DNA from: Bog-473 sp963719485
Lineage (GTDB): Bacteria; Actinomycetota; Acidimicrobiia; Acidimicrobiales; RAAP-2
Assembly: GCA_963719485.1 (NCBI GenBank)
Contig: OY970387.1
Coordinates: forward strand, 2,108,001-2,172,000
Length of the DNA: 64,000 nt
Reading direction: 5' to 3'
Below the pieces are notes generated by a model. That model did not search any database. It saw only the letters and a list, made by a program, of their open reading frames with translations, and had not been told where the DNA came from. Each line of letters opens with the position of its first letter. The stretch's first letter is position 1. A program made the translations under genes and the position numbers. Positions 16,933 to 25,183 of the stretch are shown here, piece after piece.

Positions 16933-17905
16933 ATGCCGATCGACAAGGTGTGGGTGCTGGCCGAGACGGGCGACAGCGGCCCGACCCCGGTCACGCTCGA
17001 GCTGCTGACCGAGGCGCGCGACGGTCGCGTCGGTGGTCGAGGCCGTCGCCTGGGGCGCGGATGCGGCAGCGCTGGCCGGCCCGCTCGGGGAGTACGGCGC
17101 GACCACGCTGTATGACGTCGGCGACCTCGGCGGCACGCTGCCCGGTGTGCCGGTGGCCGCCGCGCTGGCCGCACTGGTGGAGGGCGGCAACGCACCCGAC
17201 GCCATCCTCATGCCCGCCACCTACGAGGGGCGTGACGTCGCGGGCCGGCTCTCGGCCAAGCTCGGCCGTCCGGTGCTGACCAACGTGACCGGACTGGTGG
17301 AGACCGACGGCGGCTTGTCGAGCCAGCACCCCGTGTTCGGCGGCAATCAGATCGTCACGGCGCGTTTCACGGGAGCGGGGCCGGCCATCTTCGTGATCCG
17401 CGCCAAGTCGTTCGCCGCCGAGCCCTCGGGCGGGGCCGCCGCCTCCGTCGTCGCCGCCCCGGTGCCCGCCGTCGCCGCCACCAACACGGCCAAGGTCGTC
17501 GAGCGCCACGTGGAGGAGCGCAGCGGTCCCAAGCTCGACGAGGCGGCGGTCGTCGTCTCCGGTGGCCGCGGGCTGGGCGACGCGGCCAACTACGCCCTGA
17601 TCGAGGAGCTGGCGAAGCTCCTCCACGGCGCGGCCGGCGCCAGCCGCGCCATCGTCGACGCCGGCTGGGTGCCCTACTCGCACCAGGTGGGTCAGACCGG
17701 CAAGACGGTGAAGCCGACCGTCTACATGGCGTGCGGGATCTCGGGCGCCACCCAGCACCTGGTCGGGATGAAGGGCTCCAAGAACATCATCGCCATCAAC
17801 AAGGACCAGGAGGCCCCGATCTTCTCGGTGGCCGACCTGGGCATCGTCGGTGACGTCCACAAGGTGCTTCCGGCGCTCATCGAGGCGCTGAAGGCCAAGG
17901 GCTGA
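16933..17905 (+). CDS. etfA: Electron transfer flavoprotein alpha subunit (apparent frameshift)
   Basis: About 323 residues after repair. ATG 16933 encodes MPIDKVWVLAETGDSGPTPV and ELLTEARDGRV; an extra G at 17032-17033 then shifts the frame, and the protein resumes as VVEAVAWGADAAALAGPLG. The FAD-binding C-terminal domain is complete: SGGRGLGDAANYALIEELA, VPYSHQVGQTGKTVKP, YMACGISGATQHLVGM and INKDQEAPIFSVADLGIVGD. It forms the heterodimer with EtfB. Because the C-terminal FAD domain is perfectly kept, I regard the break as an indel in the assembly rather than loss of function. Confidence 0.92.
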
Positions 17906-18061
17906 CCCGGCCGCCACCCGGCTCCCGATTTGGGTGCGGGCGGGCGGTGCTGGCAGGGTGGACGGCTGTGCCGGGGCCACTCCGGGCTCGTGCGCGCGAC
18001 GCGTGCCTGCTCAGATCGGGCGACCGGCGGTACATTCGGCGCAATCCGCTGATCGCTCCCG

Positions 18062-19489
18062 ATGCTCTTTCCCACCATCGACTTCGCAATCTTCTTCGCC
18101 GTCGCCTTCACGGTGAACTGGCTCCTCAACCCGTATTCGGGCTGGTGGAAGCTGTCCATGATCGGCCTGAGCTACGTGTTCTACGGCTGGGTGGGATGGA
18201 GCTACTGCCTGCTCCTGCTCCTGACGTCGGTCGTCGCCTTCGCCGGCGGCACCTGGGTGACGGCCACGCGCAGCGAGCGTTCCCGCCGTATTGCCATGGG
18301 AGTGTCCGTCGGCGCCCTGCTGGCCATCCTCGGCTGGTTCAAGTACTTCGGCTTCGTCTCGGTGAACCTCGACAACCTGACCCATGCCATGGGGCTGGGG
18401 CGGGCGGTCCCGCTCCTGCAGGTCGGGCTGCCCATCGCCATCTCCTTCTTCACGTTCATGGCGATCAGCTACGTGGTCGACGTCTACCGGCGCGACCTCG
18501 AGCCGGCCAAGGCGTTGGACTTCGCCGTGTACATCTCGTTCTTCCCCCACCTCCTCGCCGGCCCGATCGTCCGGGGCGGCGAGTTGCTGCCGCAGATCCG
18601 CCGGCGCCGCGACCCGAACTCGGTCGACTACTCGCGTGCCTTCTGGCTCATTCTGGCCGGGCTGTTCAAGAAGGTCGTGATCTCCTCCTACGTCTCGAGC
18701 GCGATCGTCGCGCCGGTCTTCGCCGCGCCGTCGCAACACTCGGCACCCGAGGCGATCTTCGCCGCGTGGGGCTACGCGGTGCAGATCTACTGCGACTTCA
18801 GCGGCTACACCGACATCGCCATCGGCCTCGCCATGCTGCTGGGGTTCCGGTTCCCGCAGAACTTCGATGCGCCCTACACGGCGCGCAACCTGCAGGACTT
18901 CTGGCGGCGCTGGCACATGACGCTCTCACGCTGGCTGCGCGACTACCTCTACATCCCACTGGGCGGCAGTGCCAACGGCCAGGCCCAGACCGTCCGCAAC
19001 ATCATGATCACCATGGTGCTGGGCGGCCTCTGGCACGGGGCGGCGTGGACGTTCGTGGCCTGGGGCGCACTGATGGGGCTGGGCCAGAGCTTCGGGCACC
19101 TGCGCCGCACCAGCCGCGAGCGGCGCGGGCTGCCCGGCGTGGCGGAGGGGCCCGTACGGGTGTGGGTCCAGCGGTTCCTCACCTTCCAGTACGTCTGCCT
19201 GGGCTGGGTGTTCTTCAACGCCACCGGCATGTCGCAGGCCTTCGCCCTCCTCGGTAGTGTGTTCAAGGGCTGGGGCGAGGCGTCCCCGCTGGTCACGCCG
19301 CTGCTCGTCGTCACCGTCCTCGGCACCATCGCCCTGCAGTTCGTGCCCACGCTGCGCGTGGACCGCCTGCAGGCGGCGTTCTCCCGGCAGAAGGCCGCCG
19401 TGCAGGTCGGCCTGCTCGGCGTCGCTCTGCTCGGCATCACCACGTTCGGTCCGGTCGGCGTCGCGCCCTTCATCTACTACCGCTTCTGA
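18062..19489 (+). CDS. MBOAT-family O-acyltransferase (AlgI-like)
   Basis: 475 residues with about 11 hydrophobic segments. Family motifs are FKYFGF, FFPHLLAGPIVRG, YCDFSGYTDIAIGLA, LQDFWRRWHMTLSRWLRDY, IPLGG, and the catalytic His in LGGLWHGAAWTFVAWG. MBOAT proteins of this branch (AlgI, DltB, PatA-type partners) move acyl groups across or at the membrane onto envelope polysaccharides. Its stop shares a base with the start of an SGNH hydrolase-like gene (TGATG), the usual two-protein arrangement for extracellular O-acylation. The acceptor glycan is not identifiable here. Confidence 0.93.
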   Translation: MLFPTIDFAIFFAVAFTVNWLLNPYSGWWKLSMIGLSYVFYGWVGWSYCLLLLLTSVVAFAGGTWVTATRSERSRRIAMGVSVGALLAILGWFKYFGFVSVNLDNLTHAMGLGRAVPLLQVGLPIAISFFTFMAISYVVDVYRRDLEPAKALDFAVYISFFPHLLAGPIVRGGELLPQIRRRRDPNSVDYSRAFWLILAGLFKKVVISSYVSSAIVAPVFAAPSQHSAPEAIFAAWGYAVQIYCDFSGYTDIAIGLAMLLGFRFPQNFDAPYTARNLQDFWRRWHMTLSRWLRDYLYIPLGGSANGQAQTVRNIMITMVLGGLWHGAAWTFVAWGALMGLGQSFGHLRRTSRERRGLPGVAEGPVRVWVQRFLTFQYVCLGWVFFNATGMSQAFALLGSVFKGWGEASPLVTPLLVVTVLGTIALQFVPTLRVDRLQAAFSRQKAAVQVGLLGVALLGITTFGPVGVAPFIYYRF

Positions 19490-20580
19490 TGACCGACGCC
19501 CGCACACCGTCGCAGCACGTGGACTGGGAGTCCCCGTCTGGTCCGCAGGCCGAGCAGGAGGCGCCGGGCGACGGGCGGGTGTGCGCGCCGTGGACCCGTG
19601 TGCTGGGACTCGGCGTGGCCGCCTTCGCGGTGTGGTTCCTGCTCTTCGCTCCGACCCTGCAGCACAACGCGCAGGTCTCGCCGGTCGGGACCCGCCGGAC
19701 GATCAGCCTCGACGTGACGGGCCCGGTGGCCGCACTGAGCCGCGGAATCGGGCTCTCCCGGATCGTCTCGTCCACCGGCCGTTCCAACCGCCTGCCCGGC
19801 GGGACCGTCGGGCTCATCACGTCCGGGCCGCGTGCGACCCCGCCACCACGCGGGCCCCGGTCCGGGTCCGGGACGACGCCAAAGGGCGGCACGACCGCCA
19901 CCACCCCCACGACCGTGCCGCCCGACCCGAAGGAGCCGACCGCGGCAGCGCCGCTGCGTGTGCTGATCGTCGGCGACTCCATCGGGCTCGACCTGGGCGG
20001 GCCCCTGCAGTCCGACCTCGCCGGCACCGGCGTCGTCAGCGCCGCGCTCGACGCCCGCGAGAGCACGGGCCTCACGAGACCCGACTACTTCAACTGGGCG
20101 GCGGAGCTGACGGCGGACCTCAAGGCGGCGCAGCCGCAGGTCGTGATCGTCATGATCGGGGCCAACGACGCGCAGGACTTCCTCGGGCCACCCGACGTGC
20201 CGTACACGTCGCCCCAGTGGAACACGTTGTACGCCCAGCGGGTGATGCAGTTCATGCAGATTGCCGGCAGCGGCGGGGCCGCCGTGGTCTGGGTCGGCAT
20301 GCCCCCGATGCAGAACCCGGGCCTGAACGCGCAGATGTCCGACGTCAACGCCGTGGTCCAGCAGCAAGCGGTGAAAGCGCATCCTCCCGTGACCTATGTG
20401 AGCACCGACCATTCCCTCGGAACTGCGCAGGGTGGGTACACGCCTTTCGTCACGAACGGCGCCGGCCAGGTCGTCAACGTGCGCGCGCCCGACGGCACCC
20501 ACCTGACCTCGGGCGGAGGCCAGGTGGTGGCGCAGCAGGTCATCGGCGAGCTGCAGGCGCTCGGCTACCACATCCCCTGA
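19489..20580 (+). CDS. Membrane-anchored SGNH/GDSL hydrolase-fold protein (DUF459-like)
   Basis: 363 residues. One membrane helix (about 40-58, LGLGVAAFAVWFLLFAP) is followed by a long Pro/Thr/Gly-rich linker (about 105-150) and an extracytoplasmic SGNH domain: LIVGDSIGLDLG (Ser block), GIxANDAQ-like VIVMIGANDAQ (block III), and PDGTHLTSGGG (Asp-His block V). All catalytic residues appear present. Directly coupled to the MBOAT gene, it is the likely second-step acyltransferase or esterase, as AlgJ/AlgX or PatB work with their MBOAT partners. The linker would let it reach into the wall. Confidence 0.88.
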   Translation: MTDARTPSQHVDWESPSGPQAEQEAPGDGRVCAPWTRVLGLGVAAFAVWFLLFAPTLQHNAQVSPVGTRRTISLDVTGPVAALSRGIGLSRIVSSTGRSNRLPGGTVGLITSGPRATPPPRGPRSGSGTTPKGGTTATTPTTVPPDPKEPTAAAPLRVLIVGDSIGLDLGGPLQSDLAGTGVVSAALDARESTGLTRPDYFNWAAELTADLKAAQPQVVIVMIGANDAQDFLGPPDVPYTSPQWNTLYAQRVMQFMQIAGSGGAAVVWVGMPPMQNPGLNAQMSDVNAVVQQQAVKAHPPVTYVSTDHSLGTAQGGYTPFVTNGAGQVVNVRAPDGTHLTSGGGQVVAQQVIGELQALGYHIP

Positions 20581-21564
20581 TCAGCCCGGTGGTGCTGCCC
20601 CTTCGAGGGCCACTGCGGCCCCGGCCGGCTCGGGTTCGGCACCGAGCCCGGCCCGCCGTGGCCGCACATAGGCGAGCCAGACGACGGCGACCGCGACCAG
20701 GACGGCACCGACCGTCCACCCCAGCGCGGTGGTGCTGAGACCGACGTACTTCAGGCCCGACGCGAAGATGACGAACGTGATCACCGGCCGGATGTAGCGG
20801 TCCGGTGCCCGCGAGGAGATCAGCGAGCCGACCAGGACGGCCGGCACGCTGCCCAGCACGATCGACGTGGTCACGGCGAACTCGACGTGCCCGAAGGCCA
20901 GGGCACCGAGCGCGGCGGCCAGCGTGAGCGGGACGGCCTGGGTGAGGTCGGTGCCGACGAGCTGATTGGCCCCGAGCACCGGATACATGAACAGCAGGAG
21001 CACGATCATGAGCGACCCCGATCCCACCGACGTCATGCCGACGACGAAGCCCCCGAGCACCCCGATGGCCACGGTGGGGAGCGGCCGCACCACCACCTCG
21101 CCGATCAGGCCACGGCGGCGCTGGCCCGAGCGGCGATCGAGCCCGTAGCGCAACACCATGGCGAGCGCGCCCAGGAGGAGCGCGGCACCGAGCAGTATCT
21201 GCACGTTGTCCTCCGCACCCTTCGAGTTCCCCAGCAGATGCAGGACGTAGGCGCCGACCAGCGCAGAAGGCACGGAGCCCAGGACCATCCAGCCCACCAG
21301 CGAATAGTTCACCGTCTTCTTGGTCATGTGGACCACGGCGCCCACCGGCCGCATGAGCACGGCCGCCACCAGGTCGCTCGAGATCGCGGTGGACGGCTTG
21401 ACGCCGAACAACAGGATCAGCATCGGTGTCATCAGCGCGCCGCCGCCGGCACCGGTCATGCCGACCAGGAAACCCACCACCGCGCTGCCGAGGACGATGT
21501 AGGGATCAATCGACACGGGACCCCCGGCGCCTCGGGGCGGTGGCTCGGAGGACGCCTCGTGCAC
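20581..21564 (-). CDS. TauE/SafE-family anion exporter
   Basis: 327 residues with about eight membrane helices. The two internal repeats each carry the family Gly-rich motif: VGFLVGMTGAGGGALMTPMLIL and GGFVVGMTSVGSGSLMIVLLL. The family exports sulfite, sulfoacetate or related organosulfonates. The start at 21564 gives a 16-residue soluble tail; GTG 16 codons later (VSIDPYIVLGSAVVG) would begin right at the first helix and may be the true start. It is convergent with the SGNH gene with no gap. An AT-richer stretch at 21570-21615 upstream should hold its promoter. Confidence 0.85.
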   Translation of the reverse strand: MHEASSEPPPRGAGGPVSIDPYIVLGSAVVGFLVGMTGAGGGALMTPMLILLFGVKPSTAISSDLVAAVLMRPVGAVVHMTKKTVNYSLVGWMVLGSVPSALVGAYVLHLLGNSKGAEDNVQILLGAALLLGALAMVLRYGLDRRSGQRRRGLIGEVVVRPLPTVAIGVLGGFVVGMTSVGSGSLMIVLLLFMYPVLGANQLVGTDLTQAVPLTLAAALGALAFGHVEFAVTTSIVLGSVPAVLVGSLISSRAPDRYIRPVITFVIFASGLKYVGLSTTALGWTVGAVLVAVAVVWLAYVRPRRAGLGAEPEPAGAAVALEGAAPPG

Positions 21565-21654
21565 GAGTTGTCATAGTGAATTCAGATTACCTATGTATCT
21601 GGTCATCTATTCAGCGGGCCCGGATCCCCGTGTTCGCCCAGGTTGAGGGGTAGT

Positions 21655-22365
21655 TCAGACCAGGGGCCAGGGGTACGGGGGCCACTCGCCGTCGTCAACC
21701 AGCTCGGGCAGGGCACGCAGGCTGAGCAGCCAGGCCACCCGGTCCAGGGTGGCGGCCACCTCGGACGGCTCGATCAGATCGCACAGCGCGGCCGGAGGGC
21801 CGTCGTGGGCCAGGCGGGCCAGGTCCTCCTCGACCGCGGGCTCGAGCGGCGTCCCACCGAAGTCCCAGATCACCGTGCGCAGCTTGTCGTGGCGGTTGAA
21901 GCAGAGGCCGTTGTCGATGGCCCACAGGCGGTCCTCGGCCAGGAGCACGTGGCCGCTCTTGCGGTCGGCGTTGTTGGCCACGACGTCGAACGCGCCGAAT
22001 CGCTTCAGCACCGGGTGCCACTTCGGTTCGTCGCGCAGGGTGAAGTAGTGCGAGGTCCCGTCCTCGTGCACGAAGCGCTGCACGGAGCCCCGCCCGAACG
22101 GGCCCTCGGGACGCTCGACCGTCTCGGGCACCAGCCCCCAGCCGAGCGCTTCGGAGAGCACGTAGGCGGCCACCTCACGACGGAAGAGCCCGCCGGGAAA
22201 GTCCCACAACGGCCGCTCACCCTTGGACGGCTTGTAGACCGCGAGCAGCTCTTCACCCTGGAGCCGGCAGGTGACGAGCAGTGTCGCATTGGAGCTCCCG
22301 GCGATGCGACCGTGGACCTCCATGTCACCCTCGGTGAGGACGCGCTCGACCTCGGTGTCGGACAC
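21655..22365 (-). CDS. SCO1664-family kinase-like protein
   Basis: 236 residues from GTG 22365, 5 bp after the DUF3090 stop. The PI3K/PI4K-like fold is seen in LLAVYKPSKGERPLWDFPGGL (nucleotide-binding Lys), VVANNADRKSGHVLL (catalytic-loop-like N-N-x-D-R-K) and WAIDNGLCFNRHDKLR (metal-binding Asp). It is conserved in actinobacteria beside DUF3090, a histidine-phosphatase-like phosphomutase and commonly mycothiol ligase mshC. Its substrate is unknown. An upstream in-frame extension is Arg/Gly-rich and lies inside the DUF3090 gene, so it is rejected. Confidence 0.85.
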   Translation of the reverse strand: MSDTEVERVLTEGDMEVHGRIAGSSNATLLVTCRLQGEELLAVYKPSKGERPLWDFPGGLFRREVAAYVLSEALGWGLVPETVERPEGPFGRGSVQRFVHEDGTSHYFTLRDEPKWHPVLKRFGAFDVVANNADRKSGHVLLAEDRLWAIDNGLCFNRHDKLRTVIWDFGGTPLEPAVEEDLARLAHDGPPAALCDLIEPSEVAATLDRVAWLLSLRALPELVDDGEWPPYPWPLV

Positions 22366-22370
22366 TGCAG

Positions 22371-22892
22371 CTAGGTCACCGGTGGCCGGTGCCCGTTGGT
22401 GCGCGGGCAATCGTGCCCGGCGGGGTCCAGCGGGAGCGAGCACAACGGGCAGGGCGGGCGTCCCGCCTCCACCAGGAGGGTGGCGTGGATGGCGAACGCG
22501 GCCGCCTGCTCGCGGGTCAGGGCGACGCGGAGCACGTGCCCGCTCTCCAGTTCGTCCTCCTCCTCGTCCTCGTCCTCGACGCTGACCTCCTCGAGCACCA
22601 CGATGACGCGGTCGAGCTCCTCGTCGTACGAGACGCCGATGGTCCCCACGACCCACTCGAAATCCTCGGTGCCGTAGAACTCGAGGTCCTCGGGCAGGTG
22701 GCCCGGCCGGCCCAGTTCCTTGACGATGCGCCCGAGATAGCCGGCGAGGATCGCCACCTGTTGCTTCTCGACCTTGACGGTCGTCTCGGACAGGCCCTGG
22801 CGGCAGTAGAAGAGGAACAACCTCTGGCCGACATCGCCGACCACGCCGACCGTGCAGTGATCGGGCGCGTCGAAGTCGTACTCGTCGCTCAC
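22371..22892 (-). CDS. DUF3090 family protein with C-terminal zinc-ribbon-like motif
   Basis: 173 residues. The N-terminal CTVGVVGDVGQRLFLFYCRQG and ILAGYLGRIVKELGRP match DUF3090. A strongly acidic stretch (VSVEDEDEEEDELES, about 115-130) precedes a C-terminal cluster CPLCSLPLDPAGHDCPRTNGH, a plausible zinc site. Function is unknown. It sits between the phosphomutase (13 bp) and the SCO1664 kinase-like gene (5 bp) in a conserved actinobacterial order (SCO1664-SCO1665-SCO1666 in Streptomyces; Rv2134c-Rv2135c in M. tuberculosis). Confidence 0.88.
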   Translation of the reverse strand: MSDEYDFDAPDHCTVGVVGDVGQRLFLFYCRQGLSETTVKVEKQQVAILAGYLGRIVKELGRPGHLPEDLEFYGTEDFEWVVGTIGVSYDEELDRVIVVLEEVSVEDEDEEEDELESGHVLRVALTREQAAAFAIHATLLVEAGRPPCPLCSLPLDPAGHDCPRTNGHRPPVT

Positions 22893-22905
22893 TTCGGCCG
22901 CCCCG

Positions 22906-23592
22906 TCACGACAGCGCCAGTTCGTTCAGCGTGCCCAGTGAGTTCATGCACAGCACGACCGGGCCGCCGGCGGTGAAGAGGAGCGCCGAAATGGAGCAGG
23001 GCGAGATGACCAGGCGTTGCAGGAGGTCGAGGGGTATCCCCGCCGCCGCCGCGACGATCGCCTTGATCGGGTCGGCGTGCGACACCGTGACGATGGTCTC
23101 GCCGGGGTGTTCGGCCACGAGGCCGAGGACGGTGTCCATGGCGCGCACGGACATCTCCGCGAAGGACTCCCCGCCGGGAAACCGAAACCCGCTGGGCCAG
23201 CGCTGCACCGTGGGCCATTGGGGAGTCCGGTACAGACGGGTGAGTGGTTTCTCGGTCCAGTCGCCCACGTCGACCTCGACGAGGCCTGCGGCGGTCCGCA
23301 CCCGCAGGCCCAGGGCCCGGGCGATGGGGGCGGCGGTCTCGCGGGTCCGTTCCAGCGGTGACGCATACACGGCTGTCGGGGCCTTCGTCAGCGCCGCGAT
23401 GCGCTCGGCCGCCGCGGCGGCCTGCGCATGTCCCTTCTCGGCGAGATGCAGGCCGGCGGCCTGCCCGGGGAGCATCTTGCCGGTGGTGGGGGTGACGCCG
23501 TGGCGGACCAGGAGGACGACCGTGGCCGGCGGAGCCTTGCGGCCTCGCCTGGTCGGTGGGCGTGCGGAGGCGGAGCGGGCGGTCGGGGACAC
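22906..23592 (-). CDS. MSMEG_4193-type phosphomutase (histidine phosphatase superfamily)
   Basis: 228 residues from GTG 23592. VVLLVRHGVTPTTG holds the RHG phospho-His motif, VYASPLERTRETAAPIA the second arginine, VEVDVGDWTEKPLTRL the family insert, and TIVTVSHADPIKAIVAAAAG the second catalytic His. A farther start at 23628 would overlap the divergent glycosylase gene, so GTG 23592 is preferred with modest certainty. It is co-directional and tightly spaced with DUF3090. The reaction is unknown; family members hydrolyse or transfer phosphate on small molecules. Confidence 0.87.
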   Translation of the reverse strand: MSPTARSASARPPTRRGRKAPPATVVLLVRHGVTPTTGKMLPGQAAGLHLAEKGHAQAAAAAERIAALTKAPTAVYASPLERTRETAAPIARALGLRVRTAAGLVEVDVGDWTEKPLTRLYRTPQWPTVQRWPSGFRFPGGESFAEMSVRAMDTVLGLVAEHPGETIVTVSHADPIKAIVAAAAGIPLDLLQRLVISPCSISALLFTAGGPVVLCMNSLGTLNELALS

Positions 23593-23617
23593 GGGCGCCC
23601 ATCGTAGGCTCTGCGCC

Positions 23618-24325
23618 GTGACGTCCAACCGTGGGCCGAGGGACTCCGTGGCCGCGGTGCAACGGGACGTCGCAGCCTGTCGGCGCTGCCCACGGCTGGT
23701 GAGCTGGCGTGAAGAGGTGGCACGTACGGGCCGGGCCTCCTATGCGGGCCAGGTGTACTGGGGTCGCGGCGTCCCCGGTTTCGGCGACCCGGGCGCGTCC
23801 CTCGTGCTGGTCGGGCTGGCACCGGCGGCGCACGGCGCCAACCGCACGGGGCGGATGTTCACCGGGGATCGCTCGGGCGACTGGCTCTTCGCCGCCCTGC
23901 ACCGGGCGGGCTTCGCGTCGCAGCCGACGAGCACGTGGCGTGACGACGGCCTCGAGCTCACCGACGCCTACGTCACGGCGACGGTCCACTGCGCGCCACC
24001 CGCCAACAAACCCACCCCCGGGGAGCGGGAGGCCTGCCGGCCGTATCTGGCCCGCGAACTGTCGCTGCTCCGCGAAGCGGTGGTCGTCGTGGCCCTGGGC
24101 CAGTTGGCCTGGCAGGCGGTCGCCGCCCACTACGTCGTGCGGCCGCGCCCCGTCTTCGGCCACCTTGCCGAGAGCCCTCTTCCCGGCGGACTGACCCTGC
24201 TCGGTTCCTACCACCCGAGCCAGCAGAACACCTTCACGGGCAAGCTGACGGTGCCGATGTTCGACGCCGTGTTCACCCGCGCCCGGGCGCTCATCGGCGC
24301 GTCCGATCAGGAGACGAGGTCGTAG
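23618..24325 (+). CDS. Family 5 uracil-DNA glycosylase (UdgB-like, Fe-S)
   Basis: 235 residues from GTG 23618. CRRCPRL near residue 20 supplies two of the Fe-S cysteines. VLVGLAPAAHGANRTGRMFTGD is the active-site motif of family 5 enzymes (Ala-rich, without the catalytic Asp of family 1), and GSYHPSQQNTFTGKLT is the DNA-intercalating His motif. C-A-P-P-A-N-K-P follows in VHCAPPANKPTP. It excises uracil and hypoxanthine from DNA, useful in a high-GC genome where cytosine deamination is frequent. Divergent from the phosphomutase; its last 19 bp overlap the convergent kinase gene. Confidence 0.92.
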   Translation: MTSNRGPRDSVAAVQRDVAACRRCPRLVSWREEVARTGRASYAGQVYWGRGVPGFGDPGASLVLVGLAPAAHGANRTGRMFTGDRSGDWLFAALHRAGFASQPTSTWRDDGLELTDAYVTATVHCAPPANKPTPGEREACRPYLARELSLLREAVVVVALGQLAWQAVAAHYVVRPRPVFGHLAESPLPGGLTLLGSYHPSQQNTFTGKLTVPMFDAVFTRARALIGASDQETRS

Positions 24326-25110
24326 AGCAAGCGGAAGAAGCGGACGCGTGCCGGGTCGGGGGCGATGCCGTAGCTCTCGTAGAACAGGGGCTCGAGCTCC
24401 GCCCCGAAATTCCATGTCACGCTCCACGCCCCGACCGCGATGTCCCACCAGCGATCCGCCGCGCCCAGCTCGCCGAGATCGACGTAGCCGGTGACCCGGC
24501 CCTCCTGGAGCACCATGTTGGGAGGGCACGCGTCGCCATGGCAGACGACCAGGTCCTCGTCGGCCGGGGCGATCGCCTCCAGCTCCGCCAGCGCCGCTGC
24601 CGGGGACAGATGCGCGTGCTCCTCGTGGAAGCCGGACGGCTCGATGTCCTCCGTGGCGACCCGCCCCTCGACGTGGGCCAACGCACGCGCCAGGTCGAAT
24701 CGGAAGGGGCACCACTCCTCGCCGACCGCATCGTGGAACGAGCGCAACCCGCGGCCGAGCGCCCGCACCAGTGCGGGGAGGTCGCGGCGCGACGCAGGGT
24801 GGGTGGCGTCGTGGCCCGGTAACGCCTGGGTCAGCAGGACGGTGGCCTCATCGGACTCTGCCAGCGCAACGACTTCGGGCACCGGGAGGTAGGGGGCGGC
24901 CCACACCATGCGCTCGGACTCGCCGCGCAGCGTGGGGTACCGGTTGCGGTCACCGGTGGCGACCTTGGCGAACCGCACCTCGCCTGCAGGGTCGGTGAGG
25001 CGCCAGGTGGTCAGGTCGGGGACGAGCCGGTACGCGAGTTCGGCGGTCCAGCCCGGGGCCACGCGCTCGAGCACGGACGGAGGCGCGGGAGTCTGGGGCC
25101 GGCGTGGCAC
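24307..25110 (-). CDS. Aminoglycoside phosphotransferase (APH)-like kinase
   Basis: 267 residues from GTG 25110, the length of APH(3') enzymes. Brenner motif VVCHGDACPPNMVL and YVDLGELGAADRWWDIAVG (Mg-binding DLG) are intact. The N-terminal lobe has FAKVATGDRNRYPTLRGESERM. APH(3')-type enzymes phosphorylate the 3' hydroxyl of kanamycin-like drugs, but environmental homologues may act on other small molecules. I would not call resistance from sequence alone. An earlier start would extend 90 residues of low-complexity sequence antisense to the next gene and is rejected. Confidence 0.85.
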   Translation of the reverse strand: MPRRPQTPAPPSVLERVAPGWTAELAYRLVPDLTTWRLTDPAGEVRFAKVATGDRNRYPTLRGESERMVWAAPYLPVPEVVALAESDEATVLLTQALPGHDATHPASRRDLPALVRALGRGLRSFHDAVGEEWCPFRFDLARALAHVEGRVATEDIEPSGFHEEHAHLSPAAALAELEAIAPADEDLVVCHGDACPPNMVLQEGRVTGYVDLGELGAADRWWDIAVGAWSVTWNFGAELEPLFYESYGIAPDPARVRFFRLLYDLVS

Positions 25111-25183
25111 ACAGGCAGGGTAGGGGTCCGGGACGGACCGGCGGCAACGGCTACCGTCTCGGCGACACCGCAGGGAGGATGGA

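Noticed and set aside
24307..25110. Calling the APH-like gene an antibiotic resistance gene
   Set aside because: Family motifs show only a small-molecule kinase; environmental homologues often have other substrates.
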